Source: a virus
DNA length: 24,751 bases
IMG/VR virus record: IMGVR_UViG_3300030102_001653
Span: 1 to 24,751 of that record
Direction: 5' to 3' (one strand)
Below, one piece after another: positions 1 to 7,446 of this stretch. The position numbers were made by a program, and so were the translations under genes. Position 1 is the stretch's first letter. Each line of letters starts with the position of its first letter. The notes under the pieces were generated by a model. It had not been told where the DNA came from and made no database searches. It saw only the letters and a list, made by a program, of their open reading frames with translations.

Positions 1-9
1 GTTCGTTAA

Positions 10-219
10 TTACTTTCCCGTAGAGTCTTCCTCCACGATTTCATCTATCGTATCGCAGACATCCGGTATCGCTACACCTGTCGTAACCTCAGTAGCTACG
101 CGGCCTACAGCCCTAATACCCTTGTACACCCCAGAACAATACAGTTCTTTGTTGGCTATCATTTCTTCCGAAACAGTACATCCGGTCATTAGTACACACA
201 GCGCAGCAATTCTAAGCAT
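10..219 (-). CDS. Small phage lipoprotein
   Basis: This 69-residue protein has a short hydrophobic N-terminus ending in LMTGC, so Cys14 is probably lipidated after signal peptidase II cleavage. The -3 residue is Met, slightly off the usual lipobox. The mature part is about 55 residues with two more Cys (about 28 and 55) and an acidic end, and should sit on the outer or inner membrane facing the periplasm. The start codon lies inside the end of the lipase gene (8-base overlap), so the two are likely co-translated. Position at the end of the late operon beside a lipase suggests a role in envelope disruption. An outer-membrane spanin subunit is possible but unproven, as no matching inner spanin is evident. 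The lipoprotein call is good, the role unknown. Confidence 0.75.
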   Translation of the reverse strand: MLRIAALCVLMTGCTVSEEMIANKELYCSGVYKGIRAVGRVATEVTTGVAIPDVCDTIDEIVEEDSTGK

Positions 220-949
220 TTTCTACCTCGTCAGCGATTTCATTAAGTTCGTCAATATCTTCTTTTTTAGGCTTTTGACTGTCTAAAAACTTTTCTAATC
301 TATCCTTATACCCTTCCATAAAATGATCTGAGATAGCGTCTGACATACGTCTATCCTCGTCCCTGGTAAGTTTGTCAGGGTTTACAAAGTCCACACCATT
401 GTTGGCAAAGTACAACATTGTCTGTGATTTAGACGGGCCATAGCAAAACTTAGGTATTCTAGCCACCAAATCAGACCCTTGTACGCAGGATATTTGGTTA
501 TCCAATGTAGTCATAGGCTGTTTAAACCCTTTGAAAAACGTATTTGGCTTGCCAAAAGTAATCACATTTAAATTGTTGTGCTTTTTCCATAGTTTTGCAG
601 CAGACAATTCAGCCAATGCACCACCTAAAGAATGACCGCAGATCAATGTACGCTTATCATAATCTATATGTCTAAGAACCTTCTTCCATACCGACTTGTG
701 AGCCAGTGTAAAGCCCCCATGACACATTCTTCCTGCATAGGGTACTGGTACTACCAGTGCGTCTGTAAGCCAATCTAGCTTTTGCTCAGTGCCTCTAAAG
801 GCTATTACGTCTATAGTCTTACGCTTTGCAATAAAAACAGTAGTTGAAGTCCACTTAGACTCTATCTTTGTAGCATCTTCTACAAACTTTCTGTAAGCCT
901 TCATGCTCCAAGAGCAAGCCATATTTAGCAATACAGGGTCTAACTTCAC
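212..949 (-). CDS. Class 3 lipase-like alpha/beta hydrolase
   Basis: This 245-residue protein has the layout of a class 3 (fungal-type) triacylglycerol lipase. FRGTE at 51-55 is the usual oxyanion-hole strand, HGGF is at 77-80, and the nucleophile elbow GHSLGG is at 105-110 (Ser107). ITFGKP follows at about 130-135. Asp160 in GSDLVARIP is the likely acid and His209 in SDHF the likely base, so a complete triad is visible. The C-terminal 30 residues are acidic and helical. There is no signal peptide, so it either acts in the cytoplasm, needs membrane rupture for access, or travels in the virion. The start is GTG, overlapping the upstream TAG by one base, with GGAG 8 bases before it. Membrane-lipid hydrolysis during lysis or entry is the natural guess; the substrate is unknown. 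Confidence 0.85.
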   Translation of the reverse strand: MKLDPVLLNMACSWSMKAYRKFVEDATKIESKWTSTTVFIAKRKTIDVIAFRGTEQKLDWLTDALVVPVPYAGRMCHGGFTLAHKSVWKKVLRHIDYDKRTLICGHSLGGALAELSAAKLWKKHNNLNVITFGKPNTFFKGFKQPMTTLDNQISCVQGSDLVARIPKFCYGPSKSQTMLYFANNGVDFVNPDKLTRDEDRRMSDAISDHFMEGYKDRLEKFLDSQKPKKEDIDELNEIADEVENA

Positions 950-1449
950 TATTCAGCTCCCATTCCAACAATTAAAAACGTCACACCAACTATTACTATT
1001 ACAGTTACTACTAATCCCAATACCAACTTTGCCAACTGTTCTATTAAAATCTGCTCTTCTTTCTTGGCTACCAGCCTAGCAGCTGCATTTGCTTTACGCT
1101 TTATCTCACGCTTCTTTTCTATCTTAGCCGCTTCAGCCTTAATCTTTACCCATCTGTGGGTTTGTCCTTTGCGAGAGTAATGGTCACGAATCTTGTCCAT
1201 CATCTTCTCAATACGTTCTTCTTGCTGATCTATTGTAATAGCTTCTTCCAAAGCCGAACCCGCCAACAAATCTTCAGTACCAGCATCCCTCGCTTTCTTA
1301 ATATGTTCTTCTACTTTCTTCTTGGCTGTGAAGAATTTACCCACTTCACCCGCCATATCCTCAACTTCTTTCTTTTTAGCAATCGCACCCTGAACAATAA
1401 CAAATGCACTGTCCAAGGCTTTTATCGCTAACATTGCTTCGCCAATCAT
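949..1449 (-). CDS. Coiled-coil protein with C-terminal membrane anchor
   Basis: This 166-residue protein has an amphipathic, Lys/Glu-rich helical body (about residues 25-135) and one strongly hydrophobic segment near 140-162 (LVLGLVVTVIVIVGVTFLIVG). It looks tail-anchored, with the charged part in the cytoplasm. It lies between a secreted Cys-rich peptide (ATGA overlap) and the lipase (TAG/GTG overlap), so it belongs to a four-gene membrane cassette at the operon end. The membrane topology is visible; the function is not. A holin-like or lysis-regulating role, or an inner-membrane virion component, are both possible. It does not look like a classical inner spanin, which has an N-terminal anchor. 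Confidence 0.7.
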   Translation of the reverse strand: MIGEAMLAIKALDSAFVIVQGAIAKKKEVEDMAGEVGKFFTAKKKVEEHIKKARDAGTEDLLAGSALEEAITIDQQEERIEKMMDKIRDHYSRKGQTHRWVKIKAEAAKIEKKREIKRKANAAARLVAKKEEQILIEQLAKLVLGLVVTVIVIVGVTFLIVGMGAE

Positions 1450-1619
1450 CTCTCAATCCTCTTGCACATGGCTGTTATGTTCGTAGTTACTGAATTGAGA
1501 ATAATTCTTTGAGCAAACTCTTCACAAGTAGTCTTCTCTTGGAAACACAAGCCGCCATCATCACAATCAGATATTGCCGATATTCCTCCAATAATTAGCA
1601 CCAACACAAAAATATTCAT
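1446..1619 (-). CDS. Small secreted Cys-containing peptide
   Basis: This 57-codon gene fills an otherwise empty gap. The product starts MNIFVLVLIIGGISA, a good signal peptide or single membrane segment, and continues with a short polar domain holding four Cys (near 19, 25, 32 and 52), which could form disulfides in the periplasm. It begins 3 bases after the stop of the fibre-assembly-like gene and its TGA overlaps the ATG of the next gene, so it fits the coupled operon. No strong Shine-Dalgarno is seen; translation probably depends on re-initiation. I do not recognise the family. A role in envelope modification or lysis is inferred from location only. Confidence 0.6.
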   Translation of the reverse strand: MNIFVLVLIIGGISAISDCDDGGLCFQEKTTCEEFAQRIILNSVTTNITAMCKRIER

Positions 1620-1622
1620 AAC

Positions 1623-2126
1623 TCATGGCTTCGTAGGCCAATCATCATCTGTTAAGTTATGAGGAAAATTGCTGTGTGCAGTTATATCCCTTAATGCTTG
1701 TCTATAGGTTGTCATATCTTCTGACATAGTGACATCAGACAAGGCATAGAAGTCTGTTTCAGCTAATAAGCCATCACGCCTAGACCTAACTGCCGCAGCA
1801 GCATCAGCATCTAACTTAGCTTGATACGCTGCTTCATGTTCTGCTTTGGTGGTTGTCACACCATCTACAGTAGTATCAGCAAACATATCCCTTTCAACCC
1901 ATGCCTGTACCCACTGTTCTTTAGAATTTTGCTCAACACCATTGCGTACATAATGCTTGTAAGCCTCAGAACTTGTAGGTTGTGGGGTTTCAAACACTAT
2001 GTCTATCCCTAAATCTTCACAAACTTGGTCAGTCCAAACTTTAGGAATACTTGTATTTGGAAATAGCGCAACAACTTCATTTTTAGTTTTTACGCTGCCG
2101 TCACTTTTTAATCTGTATTCGCTCAT
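1623..2126 (-). CDS. Tail fibre assembly-like protein
   Basis: This 167-residue protein has a variable N-terminal part and a helical, Ala-rich middle. Its C-terminal segment (RDGLLAETDFYALSD, then YRQALRDI, ending DDWPTKP) is the signature of phage tail-fibre assembly/chaperone-type domains (helical Leu..TD.....D.....Y RxxLRDI, then WPxxP). It directly follows the fibre genes, 9 bases after the end of the 645-residue fibre, which is where fibre chaperones normally sit. Start ATG has AGGAT upstream. Expected role: folding or trimerisation of the neighbouring fibre, or a small fibre-tip component. The domain resemblance is from memory and has not been searched. Confidence 0.65.
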   Translation of the reverse strand: MSEYRLKSDGSVKTKNEVVALFPNTSIPKVWTDQVCEDLGIDIVFETPQPTSSEAYKHYVRNGVEQNSKEQWVQAWVERDMFADTTVDGVTTTKAEHEAAYQAKLDADAAAAVRSRRDGLLAETDFYALSDVTMSEDMTTYRQALRDITAHSNFPHNLTDDDWPTKP

Positions 2127-2135
2127 TGTCTTATC

Positions 2136-4073
2136 CTACGAAATAGCTAAATATCGGTAAGTGCCACCGCTTGTATTTAAATCAGCAGGGGCAGATGAAG
2201 TTATAGTGAAACCAGATGAATGAGGGTCTATATAATCAGTATTTGTCACATCAGCAGCATTACTACTTAGAATCCAATATGGATCATTTCCAGATACAAT
2301 ACCTTGAACAGTTGAATCAAACACATACCAATCACCGCTACTGTCAGTTCTTTTAATAAGTACAAATCTAGCGGCAGCACCTAGTCCTGTTACATTTACA
2401 TCATTTCCTGTGCCTGTATAAGTTCCTACTTTTGATATACCATCTAATGAAGCAAACATAAGAACTAAATGAGTTTCACCACTACTAAAAGTTCCTGATT
2501 TTGCTCCATAAGTGGTTGCTGTTAAATTTTCAAAAACTGTATATTGACTTCCTAAATCAGCACTATTACTCATTAACAAATAATAATCTACTTGATCTAA
2601 AATCCAACCACCTGCTCCATCAAGTCTTTTAGATATAAAAAATTCTGGGGCAACTCCTAAGTTATGAGAGTAGTTTGCTGCGCTAGAAGTAGTAGACTTA
2701 ACAACTGATATATCAAATACTTTAGGGTATCTTCTGAACATTATTGATGAATAATCTGCATAAGCACCAGAACCAAGATCGTAATACCCATTCATAAAAT
2801 CCCAAACTTGTGCATTATCAATACTTCCCGCAGAATTATTTTGTGCTACTAGGTAGTTTTTTCCGGTTATTCGTGTTGATGCGTAATTTCCTTCATCTGG
2901 GGAGGCTGTTCTTTTTCTATAAAGTCCAAAATCTACAGGCCACGGAGTTTGAAAAAATGGCGATTCATAAGAACTTGGATGGCTTTCGTCTTGGATATAA
3001 ACATCAGTACCCGCTGAAGGTTCTTTCATAGGGCCACGACGGATTGCCACGTAAACATACTTTCTTGCGTTAACATTGACGTTAGAGTACAAAGTTGTCC
3101 GAAAACCAGTAGAGGTTATATCTAAAAATCCTCCCGTAGATTCTGCATTAGATGAGTCAAAATATAGATATGCGTCATTGCTTGCATTGTTGTCTGTAGC
3201 CCATCCACGCATATTGTCAATTACAAACCAGCTGTCTGCGGCACTTGATGCTTTGACAAGTATCCATTGCGGCTCAAAGCCTAGATTCACCTCTGTAGTT
3301 CCTGCGCCACCATCACCTGTATAAGAACCACACTTAATAATAGGTTCATCGCCATCATCACCAAAGATTTGATCTCCAGAACCGCCCTCGGCAAAAAAGT
3401 ATGCAATAAAATCAGCAGTCTGATTTGTGAAATAAGTGCTTAAAGTTATTCCAGAGCTAGTTGGTGCTGAATAAATTCCATTAGTGCTTCCCCAATAACC
3501 AAACGCTGCGGTTATATTTAAATTTGCATAATTAAGCCACCAATCTGATTGCGGTGATGTAACACTTTTATGAAAAACATACCAATATCCATCAGCGCCT
3601 GATGTAATTTGTTTTATTATAATCGTACCCGGAATACTGCCAAGATTATGACTTATTGTTTGTTGTCCACCACCACCAGTTGTGCTGAATTCTACAACAT
3701 CAAAAAATCCTGCTTGTTTTCGGAATGTCCAAGAAGCGTATTCCGCCGAACTTGTGTTAAGTTCAGTAGTAAACCCATTTGAATTGAATGACGCTAAACC
3801 ATATCCACCTGGATTAGCAGCAGCACTTGTAGAATCAGAATAAATGACAGAATCCACGCCACGCTCAGTGTCTTGAAAACTCCAGTTTTCAGCACCATCT
3901 CGTCTTCTATAAATTACTAAACCACCTTCACCAGAAAGGTCAATACCATTGTTAATAGTGATACCTGAACCTGTGCCTGTGTAAAGATGCGTAGAAAAAA
4001 CATCTTCTACATATACTGGATCGCCGCCAGCACTGCCAGCAGCTTGCATTAAAGCGTTTCTTATATTGGTCAT
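2136..4073 (-). CDS. Tail fibre/spike with repeated beta-rich modules
   Basis: This 645-residue Ser/Thr/Gly/Tyr-rich, Cys-poor protein is made of at least three related modules of about 90-100 residues. Each has the form (H)NLG-x-P-(hydrophobic)4-K, then GxWYVF, then a final FxIAYFF-type strand. Examples: SHNLGSIPGTIIIK...YWYVFH (about 140-235), NLGFEPQWILVK...WFVID (about 260-345), SHNLGVAPEFFISK (about 465-), and GLGAAARFVLIKRTDSSGDWYVFD (about 560-645). This module type (the DUF7483-like family, named from memory) is widespread in tail proteins of marine phages. The start overlaps the upstream fibre gene by 4 bases (ATGA). Likely role: receptor binding, trimeric. The repeat structure makes recombination and host-range change easy. 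The module boundaries are estimates. Confidence 0.75.
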   Translation of the reverse strand: MTNIRNALMQAAGSAGGDPVYVEDVFSTHLYTGTGSGITINNGIDLSGEGGLVIYRRRDGAENWSFQDTERGVDSVIYSDSTSAAANPGGYGLASFNSNGFTTELNTSSAEYASWTFRKQAGFFDVVEFSTTGGGGQQTISHNLGSIPGTIIIKQITSGADGYWYVFHKSVTSPQSDWWLNYANLNITAAFGYWGSTNGIYSAPTSSGITLSTYFTNQTADFIAYFFAEGGSGDQIFGDDGDEPIIKCGSYTGDGGAGTTEVNLGFEPQWILVKASSAADSWFVIDNMRGWATDNNASNDAYLYFDSSNAESTGGFLDITSTGFRTTLYSNVNVNARKYVYVAIRRGPMKEPSAGTDVYIQDESHPSSYESPFFQTPWPVDFGLYRKRTASPDEGNYASTRITGKNYLVAQNNSAGSIDNAQVWDFMNGYYDLGSGAYADYSSIMFRRYPKVFDISVVKSTTSSAANYSHNLGVAPEFFISKRLDGAGGWILDQVDYYLLMSNSADLGSQYTVFENLTATTYGAKSGTFSSGETHLVLMFASLDGISKVGTYTGTGNDVNVTGLGAAARFVLIKRTDSSGDWYVFDSTVQGIVSGNDPYWILSSNAADVTNTDYIDPHSSGFTITSSAPADLNTSGGTYRYLAIS

Positions 4074-5071
4074 GCTAAAGCTAACCCCGCAGTAAATCCG
4101 TAATAAGTCGTACCACCATCGCAGGTGATAAAAACTAATACGTCTGTGCCTGAAGTCGTCAGCGTTGGTGCAGTTCCACTAGGCCAATCTACACTTGTGG
4201 GCCACGTCTGCGTTGCCGATCCTCCGTTTACAAGTTTAAGTACAAATCCACACAACTCGTCTGAGGCTGTAGGATTACTAAACGTCCAAGTAATTGCACC
4301 ACCAGTAGTTGCAGTAACAGAATTACCAGCCGTCAAATCAATGGTTGTACTGCCTGACACACTACCTAAAGCATTAGTGACTTCACCATAATCTTTAAGA
4401 TTGATTGCTGAAACAGTTTGATCTGCCCCAGTTACCGCACCAGCTAATGTCATACCTGTTATTGTTGGGGCTGTACCAAAGACCAATGCGCCAGAGCCAG
4501 TTTCATCAGTGACCGCACTAGCTAGATTTGCACTTGAAGGTGTGCCAATCCACGTAGCTACTCCTGAACCAAAAGATGTAATTCCAGTGCCGCCATTTGC
4601 TACAGGTAGTGTCCCAGTAACTTGACTTGTTAGGCTTAAATTAAAATTAGCTAAAGCATCTACAACAGCAGCGCCAGCTCCTGCTCCATCTAAATAAACT
4701 ATTTTAGTTTCCCCAGTGCCAATATTAACAGTGCCACCTGAACCCTGTTTAATGGTTATAGTCTGGCTACCTGTAGTAGCGTTCTCTATCCACATTAAAC
4801 GAGATAATGTGTTGGGGGCTATTGTAAGTTCTCTAGTAGCACTTAAAGTAGCGCCTGAAGTAACTTTAAAATAAAGTGCTCTTGCTGGATCTGCTGCACC
4901 GTCAGCAACAGTCGTAGTAGCATTGCCATCTGACCCAAAAGAGGCTTGTGTATTGTACCCAAGCGAATCAGCAATAAGCTCTAAATTAGTGTTTGTGCTA
5001 GTGCCCCAAGTGCCGTCTTCATCACCCGTGGTAATTTCTTTAAGTCTTAAATTGTTTACGTAAGTAGCCAT
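4070..5071 (-). CDS. Tail fibre-like structural protein
   Basis: This 333-residue protein is rich in Thr, Gly, Ser and Ala and almost free of Cys. It begins MATYVNNLRLKEI, followed by GTWGTSTNTNLELIADSLGY, a start typical of phage fibre and baseplate-associated proteins. LPVANGGTGITSF (about residues 153-165) is a common fibre linker motif seen in many tail fibres and hinge proteins. The second half is a beta-rich domain ending YYGFTAGLALA. It starts 9 bases after the upstream gene and overlaps the next fibre by 4 bases. It probably forms the proximal fibre or the connector between virion and distal fibre. The fibre class is well supported; the exact position in the virion is inferred. Confidence 0.7.
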   Translation of the reverse strand: MATYVNNLRLKEITTGDEDGTWGTSTNTNLELIADSLGYNTQASFGSDGNATTTVADGAADPARALYFKVTSGATLSATRELTIAPNTLSRLMWIENATTGSQTITIKQGSGGTVNIGTGETKIVYLDGAGAGAAVVDALANFNLSLTSQVTGTLPVANGGTGITSFGSGVATWIGTPSSANLASAVTDETGSGALVFGTAPTITGMTLAGAVTGADQTVSAINLKDYGEVTNALGSVSGSTTIDLTAGNSVTATTGGAITWTFSNPTASDELCGFVLKLVNGGSATQTWPTSVDWPSGTAPTLTTSGTDVLVFITCDGGTTYYGFTAGLALA

Positions 5072-5080
5072 AATATATTC

Positions 5081-5881
5081 CTATGCCGCTTTGTTTATAT
5101 CTACCCAGTTAGGTGTTTGTGAATCTGTTACATTCGTCCAATTTGGTGTTTGTGAATCATCTATTGTTGTCCAACCGCCTCTAACTACTGTTCCTACTGC
5201 ACCCGTACCGCTTACACCCGTAGGTACTATTGAGCCACTAAACGTTAATCCTACACTACCTACTGCGCCTGTTCCTGCTACTCCTGTAACTGTTGGTATT
5301 ACAGTGGCTGTGCCTGTTCCTACTGCGCCTGTCCCTGCTACTCCTGTTGGGATAACTAGTTCTGCAAAAGAAACAGTTACGGTTCCTACTGCGCCTGTCC
5401 CTGCTACACCTGCTGGAATTACCGTATCTTCTCTGATAATCCCTACGCTACCTACTGCGCCTGTCCCTGCTACTCCTATTGGGATTATTGAATCGTCAAG
5501 AGCTATACCTACAGTCCCTACTGCGCCCGTTCCTACTACAGAGATATTTCCGTTATCTCCCCAAGCGCCATCACCCCAACCATTTTTACCCCATACAGCA
5601 CCAAGGTATACAATATTGTTATAGGATAACCCTAATGTCCCTACTGCACCTGTCCCTGCTACGCCTGTTGGAACTGCAACCCCAGTGCGGTTTATAGTAA
5701 CCGAACCTACTGCACTTGTTCCTGCTACACCTGTCGGAACAACATTTTCGTCCAGAACAAAACTTACTGTCCCTACTGCACCTGTCCCTACGACAGATAC
5801 ATTACCATTGTCTCCCCAAGCACCGTCGCCCCAACCGTCTTTACCCCATACAGCGCCAAGATATACAGTTTTATCTGCCAC
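5081..5881 (-). CDS. Glycine-rich repeat virion protein (GVAGTGAVGTV repeats)
   Basis: This 266-residue protein is built from about ten copies of a short motif, GVAGTGAVG(T/S)V, mostly preceded by a P-T or I-P pair and separated by variable 8-12 residue strands. A 34-residue Trp/Gly block (VYLGAVWGK.GWGDGAWGDNG) occurs twice, at 6-39 and 91-124, showing an internal duplication of the N-terminal third. The C-terminus has a two-copy DSQTPNW repeat. The regular hydrophobic/Gly pattern suggests a beta-solenoid or elongated fibre. GTG is the start codon, 9 bases after the previous stop, with AAGG upstream. Likely a fibre or decoration protein. The opposite strand of the repeat is also stop-free, which is a codon-usage by-product. 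Confidence 0.65.
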   Translation of the reverse strand: MADKTVYLGAVWGKDGWGDGAWGDNGNVSVVGTGAVGTVSFVLDENVVPTGVAGTSAVGSVTINRTGVAVPTGVAGTGAVGTLGLSYNNIVYLGAVWGKNGWGDGAWGDNGNISVVGTGAVGTVGIALDDSIIPIGVAGTGAVGSVGIIREDTVIPAGVAGTGAVGTVTVSFAELVIPTGVAGTGAVGTGTATVIPTVTGVAGTGAVGSVGLTFSGSIVPTGVSGTGAVGTVVRGGWTTIDDSQTPNWTNVTDSQTPNWVDINKAA

Positions 5882-5890
5882 TGTTCAGCC

Positions 5891-6346
5891 TTACGCGATA
5901 CGAATAATCGCAGTAGAAGCACCCGCAGCAGGGAACTGAATAGTAAAATCACCAGTGCTAACCGTTTGGTCGCCACTAAAACTTAACACCGCACAAGCAG
6001 AATTACTGTTGTTAGTGTTGTAGATCATCGCTCCACAAGTGGTAAAAGAAGCACTTGACCAAGTAGTGTCGTTAAAATCACAAACTGCCGTAGTACTAGA
6101 AGCAACTGGAGTTACGTTAGTAAGAGTATTACCACCTGCGCTGTAGCCTGAACCACTTGTCTCATCACTGTTACCAGTAATATCACTGTAGTTAGTGCTG
6201 GCAGCGCCATAGGTTCCTGAACCTGAGGATACTGATTTAAGCAGTGCAATCTTCAAAGTATCCGCACCGTTTTGTAAATCATGTAACCCTTTAAGCAGTT
6301 CTACTTTAAAACTTGTGGGCATCGCTGATGCTATCGTTATTGCCAT
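5891..6346 (-). CDS. Virion structural protein, tail-associated
   Basis: This 151-residue protein starts MAITIASAMPTSFKVELLKGLHDLQNGADTLKIALL and continues with GYSAGGNTLTNV, then DFNDTTWSSASFTTCGAMIYN and a C-terminal FPAAGASTAIIRIA. This order (LLxGxHxF/L...KIAL, YxxGG..L, AxFDD..W..ATFT.xGAxIYN, FPA....AIIRI) is a recurrent family in the tail region of marine phages, always annotated as structural or unknown. The fold is probably an all-beta sandwich. GGAGATATAAC gives a clear ribosome-binding site. It lies between an adaptor-side gene pair and the fibre genes, fitting a tail or fibre-anchor part. Function beyond virion structure is unknown. Confidence 0.6.
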   Translation of the reverse strand: MAITIASAMPTSFKVELLKGLHDLQNGADTLKIALLKSVSSGSGTYGAASTNYSDITGNSDETSGSGYSAGGNTLTNVTPVASSTTAVCDFNDTTWSSASFTTCGAMIYNTNNSNSACAVLSFSGDQTVSTGDFTIQFPAAGASTAIIRIA

Positions 6347-6347
6347 G

Positions 6348-6635
6348 TTATATCTCCAATAGTTTTACAAGTTCCGAATGCCCAGCATTGCGGAATTGGT
6401 TTGCCAAAGTTGTGCGATCTGAACGAATAGCCTGTTTCATATATTCAATCAATACCCCACGAATTTGCTTTTTAAACGCTTCTGCCTGTTCTACAATTAA
6501 CGGATGGCTATTGCCCCCCACATAAATTATTTTATCTAACGCCTGTTCTGCTAACTCTTCTACGGTAAAGCCACGTTTAGATACGGTAGTAACCTTTACG
6601 TTACCTATTTCTACAACACTTTCAGAACTTATCAT
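6348..6635 (-). CDS. Conserved phage protein, unknown function
   Basis: This 95-residue, mostly helical protein contains a GGNSHPLIVEQAEAFKKQIR segment (about 40-59) followed by IEYMKQAIRSDRTTL and a C-terminal GHSELVKLLE. This arrangement is familiar from phage genomes next to head-tail connector genes, but I know of no assigned function. The ATG overlaps the upstream stop by one base (TAATG), so it is coupled to the adaptor candidate. Plausible roles are a small tail-assembly or connector-interacting protein. It could also be an assembly factor absent from the virion. Confidence 0.55.
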   Translation of the reverse strand: MISSESVVEIGNVKVTTVSKRGFTVEELAEQALDKIIYVGGNSHPLIVEQAEAFKKQIRGVLIEYMKQAIRSDRTTLANQFRNAGHSELVKLLEI

Positions 6636-7261
6636 TAGACTGAATCTGTCCTAGTTTGACCGCTACGATACGCATCTTCTCGTAGTTTGCCATCTCCAAG
6701 ATTTTTAAGTAACGCTATAGATTGTACATACATCTTTTCATAAGTAGCTATCATATCAGGCTCTCCTTTTTGGAACCTAATAGCTTCCATCAAGGCCCCA
6801 TTCAAAAGAGCAGAATCAAACTCCGTACCTAACCATGTAGTGCCAGCGGTAACTATAGACTCTGGGTAATAAGCAAAGTGTATTTCTGCATCAAAGTTAG
6901 CATTAGGAGTTGGCCCTACTATAAAACTAGTTTGATCGAACACAGCATAGTGAACTGGTACTCCTGTTGTAGCAGGGTTTGGGTACGCTTCACGCATAAA
7001 ATTGGAATCTTTATCTAGCAAATAAATATAATCACTTCCGCTAACAATCGCTAAAGAATAAGCGTACAAAAAACCAGAAGGCATTGTTAAATATTTATTC
7101 CCGTTAGTTAAAGAACCTGTTTGATTCTTTCGCAGTGCAGGTAAAGATACCGTAGTGTATATTTTTTGCTCTGCTTGTTTAGTAAACATAGCAAGCTGAT
7201 CATCTGTGAACGTTTGCTCACAAATGTCATTAACATTGGCTTTGAGTTCTGTATAGTTCAC
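6635..7261 (-). CDS. Head-tail adaptor candidate (SU10-type adaptor-like)
   Basis: This 208-residue protein has an N-terminal helix pair (about 1-45: MNYTELKANVNDI, DDQLAMFTKQAEQKIY), a beta-rich middle with LTMPSGFLYAYSLAI and VHYAVFDQTSFIVGPTPNANFDAEIHFAYYPES, and a helical C-terminus (TTWLGTEFDSALLNGALMEA.RFQKGEPDMIATYEKMYVQSI). This is the pattern of the ring-forming adaptor family found in phages related to SU10-type short-tailed phages; the match is from memory. GTG start shares its G with the upstream TAG. Expected role: ring joining the portal or first adaptor to the tail. A nozzle-associated structural role is the alternative. Confidence 0.6.
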   Translation of the reverse strand: MNYTELKANVNDICEQTFTDDQLAMFTKQAEQKIYTTVSLPALRKNQTGSLTNGNKYLTMPSGFLYAYSLAIVSGSDYIYLLDKDSNFMREAYPNPATTGVPVHYAVFDQTSFIVGPTPNANFDAEIHFAYYPESIVTAGTTWLGTEFDSALLNGALMEAIRFQKGEPDMIATYEKMYVQSIALLKNLGDGKLREDAYRSGQTRTDSV

Positions 7262-7434
7262 TACGCCATCGGCCCTCTTGCTTTAGTACCTTTAGTGGCT
7301 GCACCATTACCACGAGTTTCTATGCCGCTTGTCTTCATGTTAATAGGTTGATTAACCTGTGTGCCGGGGCTATAAACTGTAGGCTCGTTTGGAAACTCTG
7401 TAATCTTAGGTGCTTTTTTACTTTCTTTTTTCAT
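7261..7434 (-). CDS. Small conserved phage protein with TRGNGAATKGTKARGPMA tail
   Basis: This 57-residue protein has a basic start (MKKESKKAPKITEF) and ends with IETRGNGAATKGTKARGPMA. Variants of this Gly/Arg/Lys tail (RGNGAATKG.KARGPMA) recur in small late-region proteins of marine phages. It fills the gap between two larger genes: 12 bases after the upstream stop, with AGAGG 8 bases before ATG, and its TAG is fused to the GTG of the next gene. It has no predicted membrane segment. Possibly a minor virion or DNA-binding peptide. The gene is well supported by spacing and codon layout; function unknown. Confidence 0.65.
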   Translation of the reverse strand: MKKESKKAPKITEFPNEPTVYSPGTQVNQPINMKTSGIETRGNGAATKGTKARGPMA

Positions 7435-7446
7435 TTTAAATACCTC

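Noticed and set aside
1446-1619. Overlapping outer spanin
   Set aside because: No lipobox Cys at a suitable position; the hydrophobic start ends in ISA without a Cys directly after it.
5091-5624. Long open frame on the plus strand opposite the GVAGTGAVG gene
   Set aside because: It mirrors the repeat codons (PTAPVPATPVG), has no ribosome-binding site and opposes a well-placed gene.
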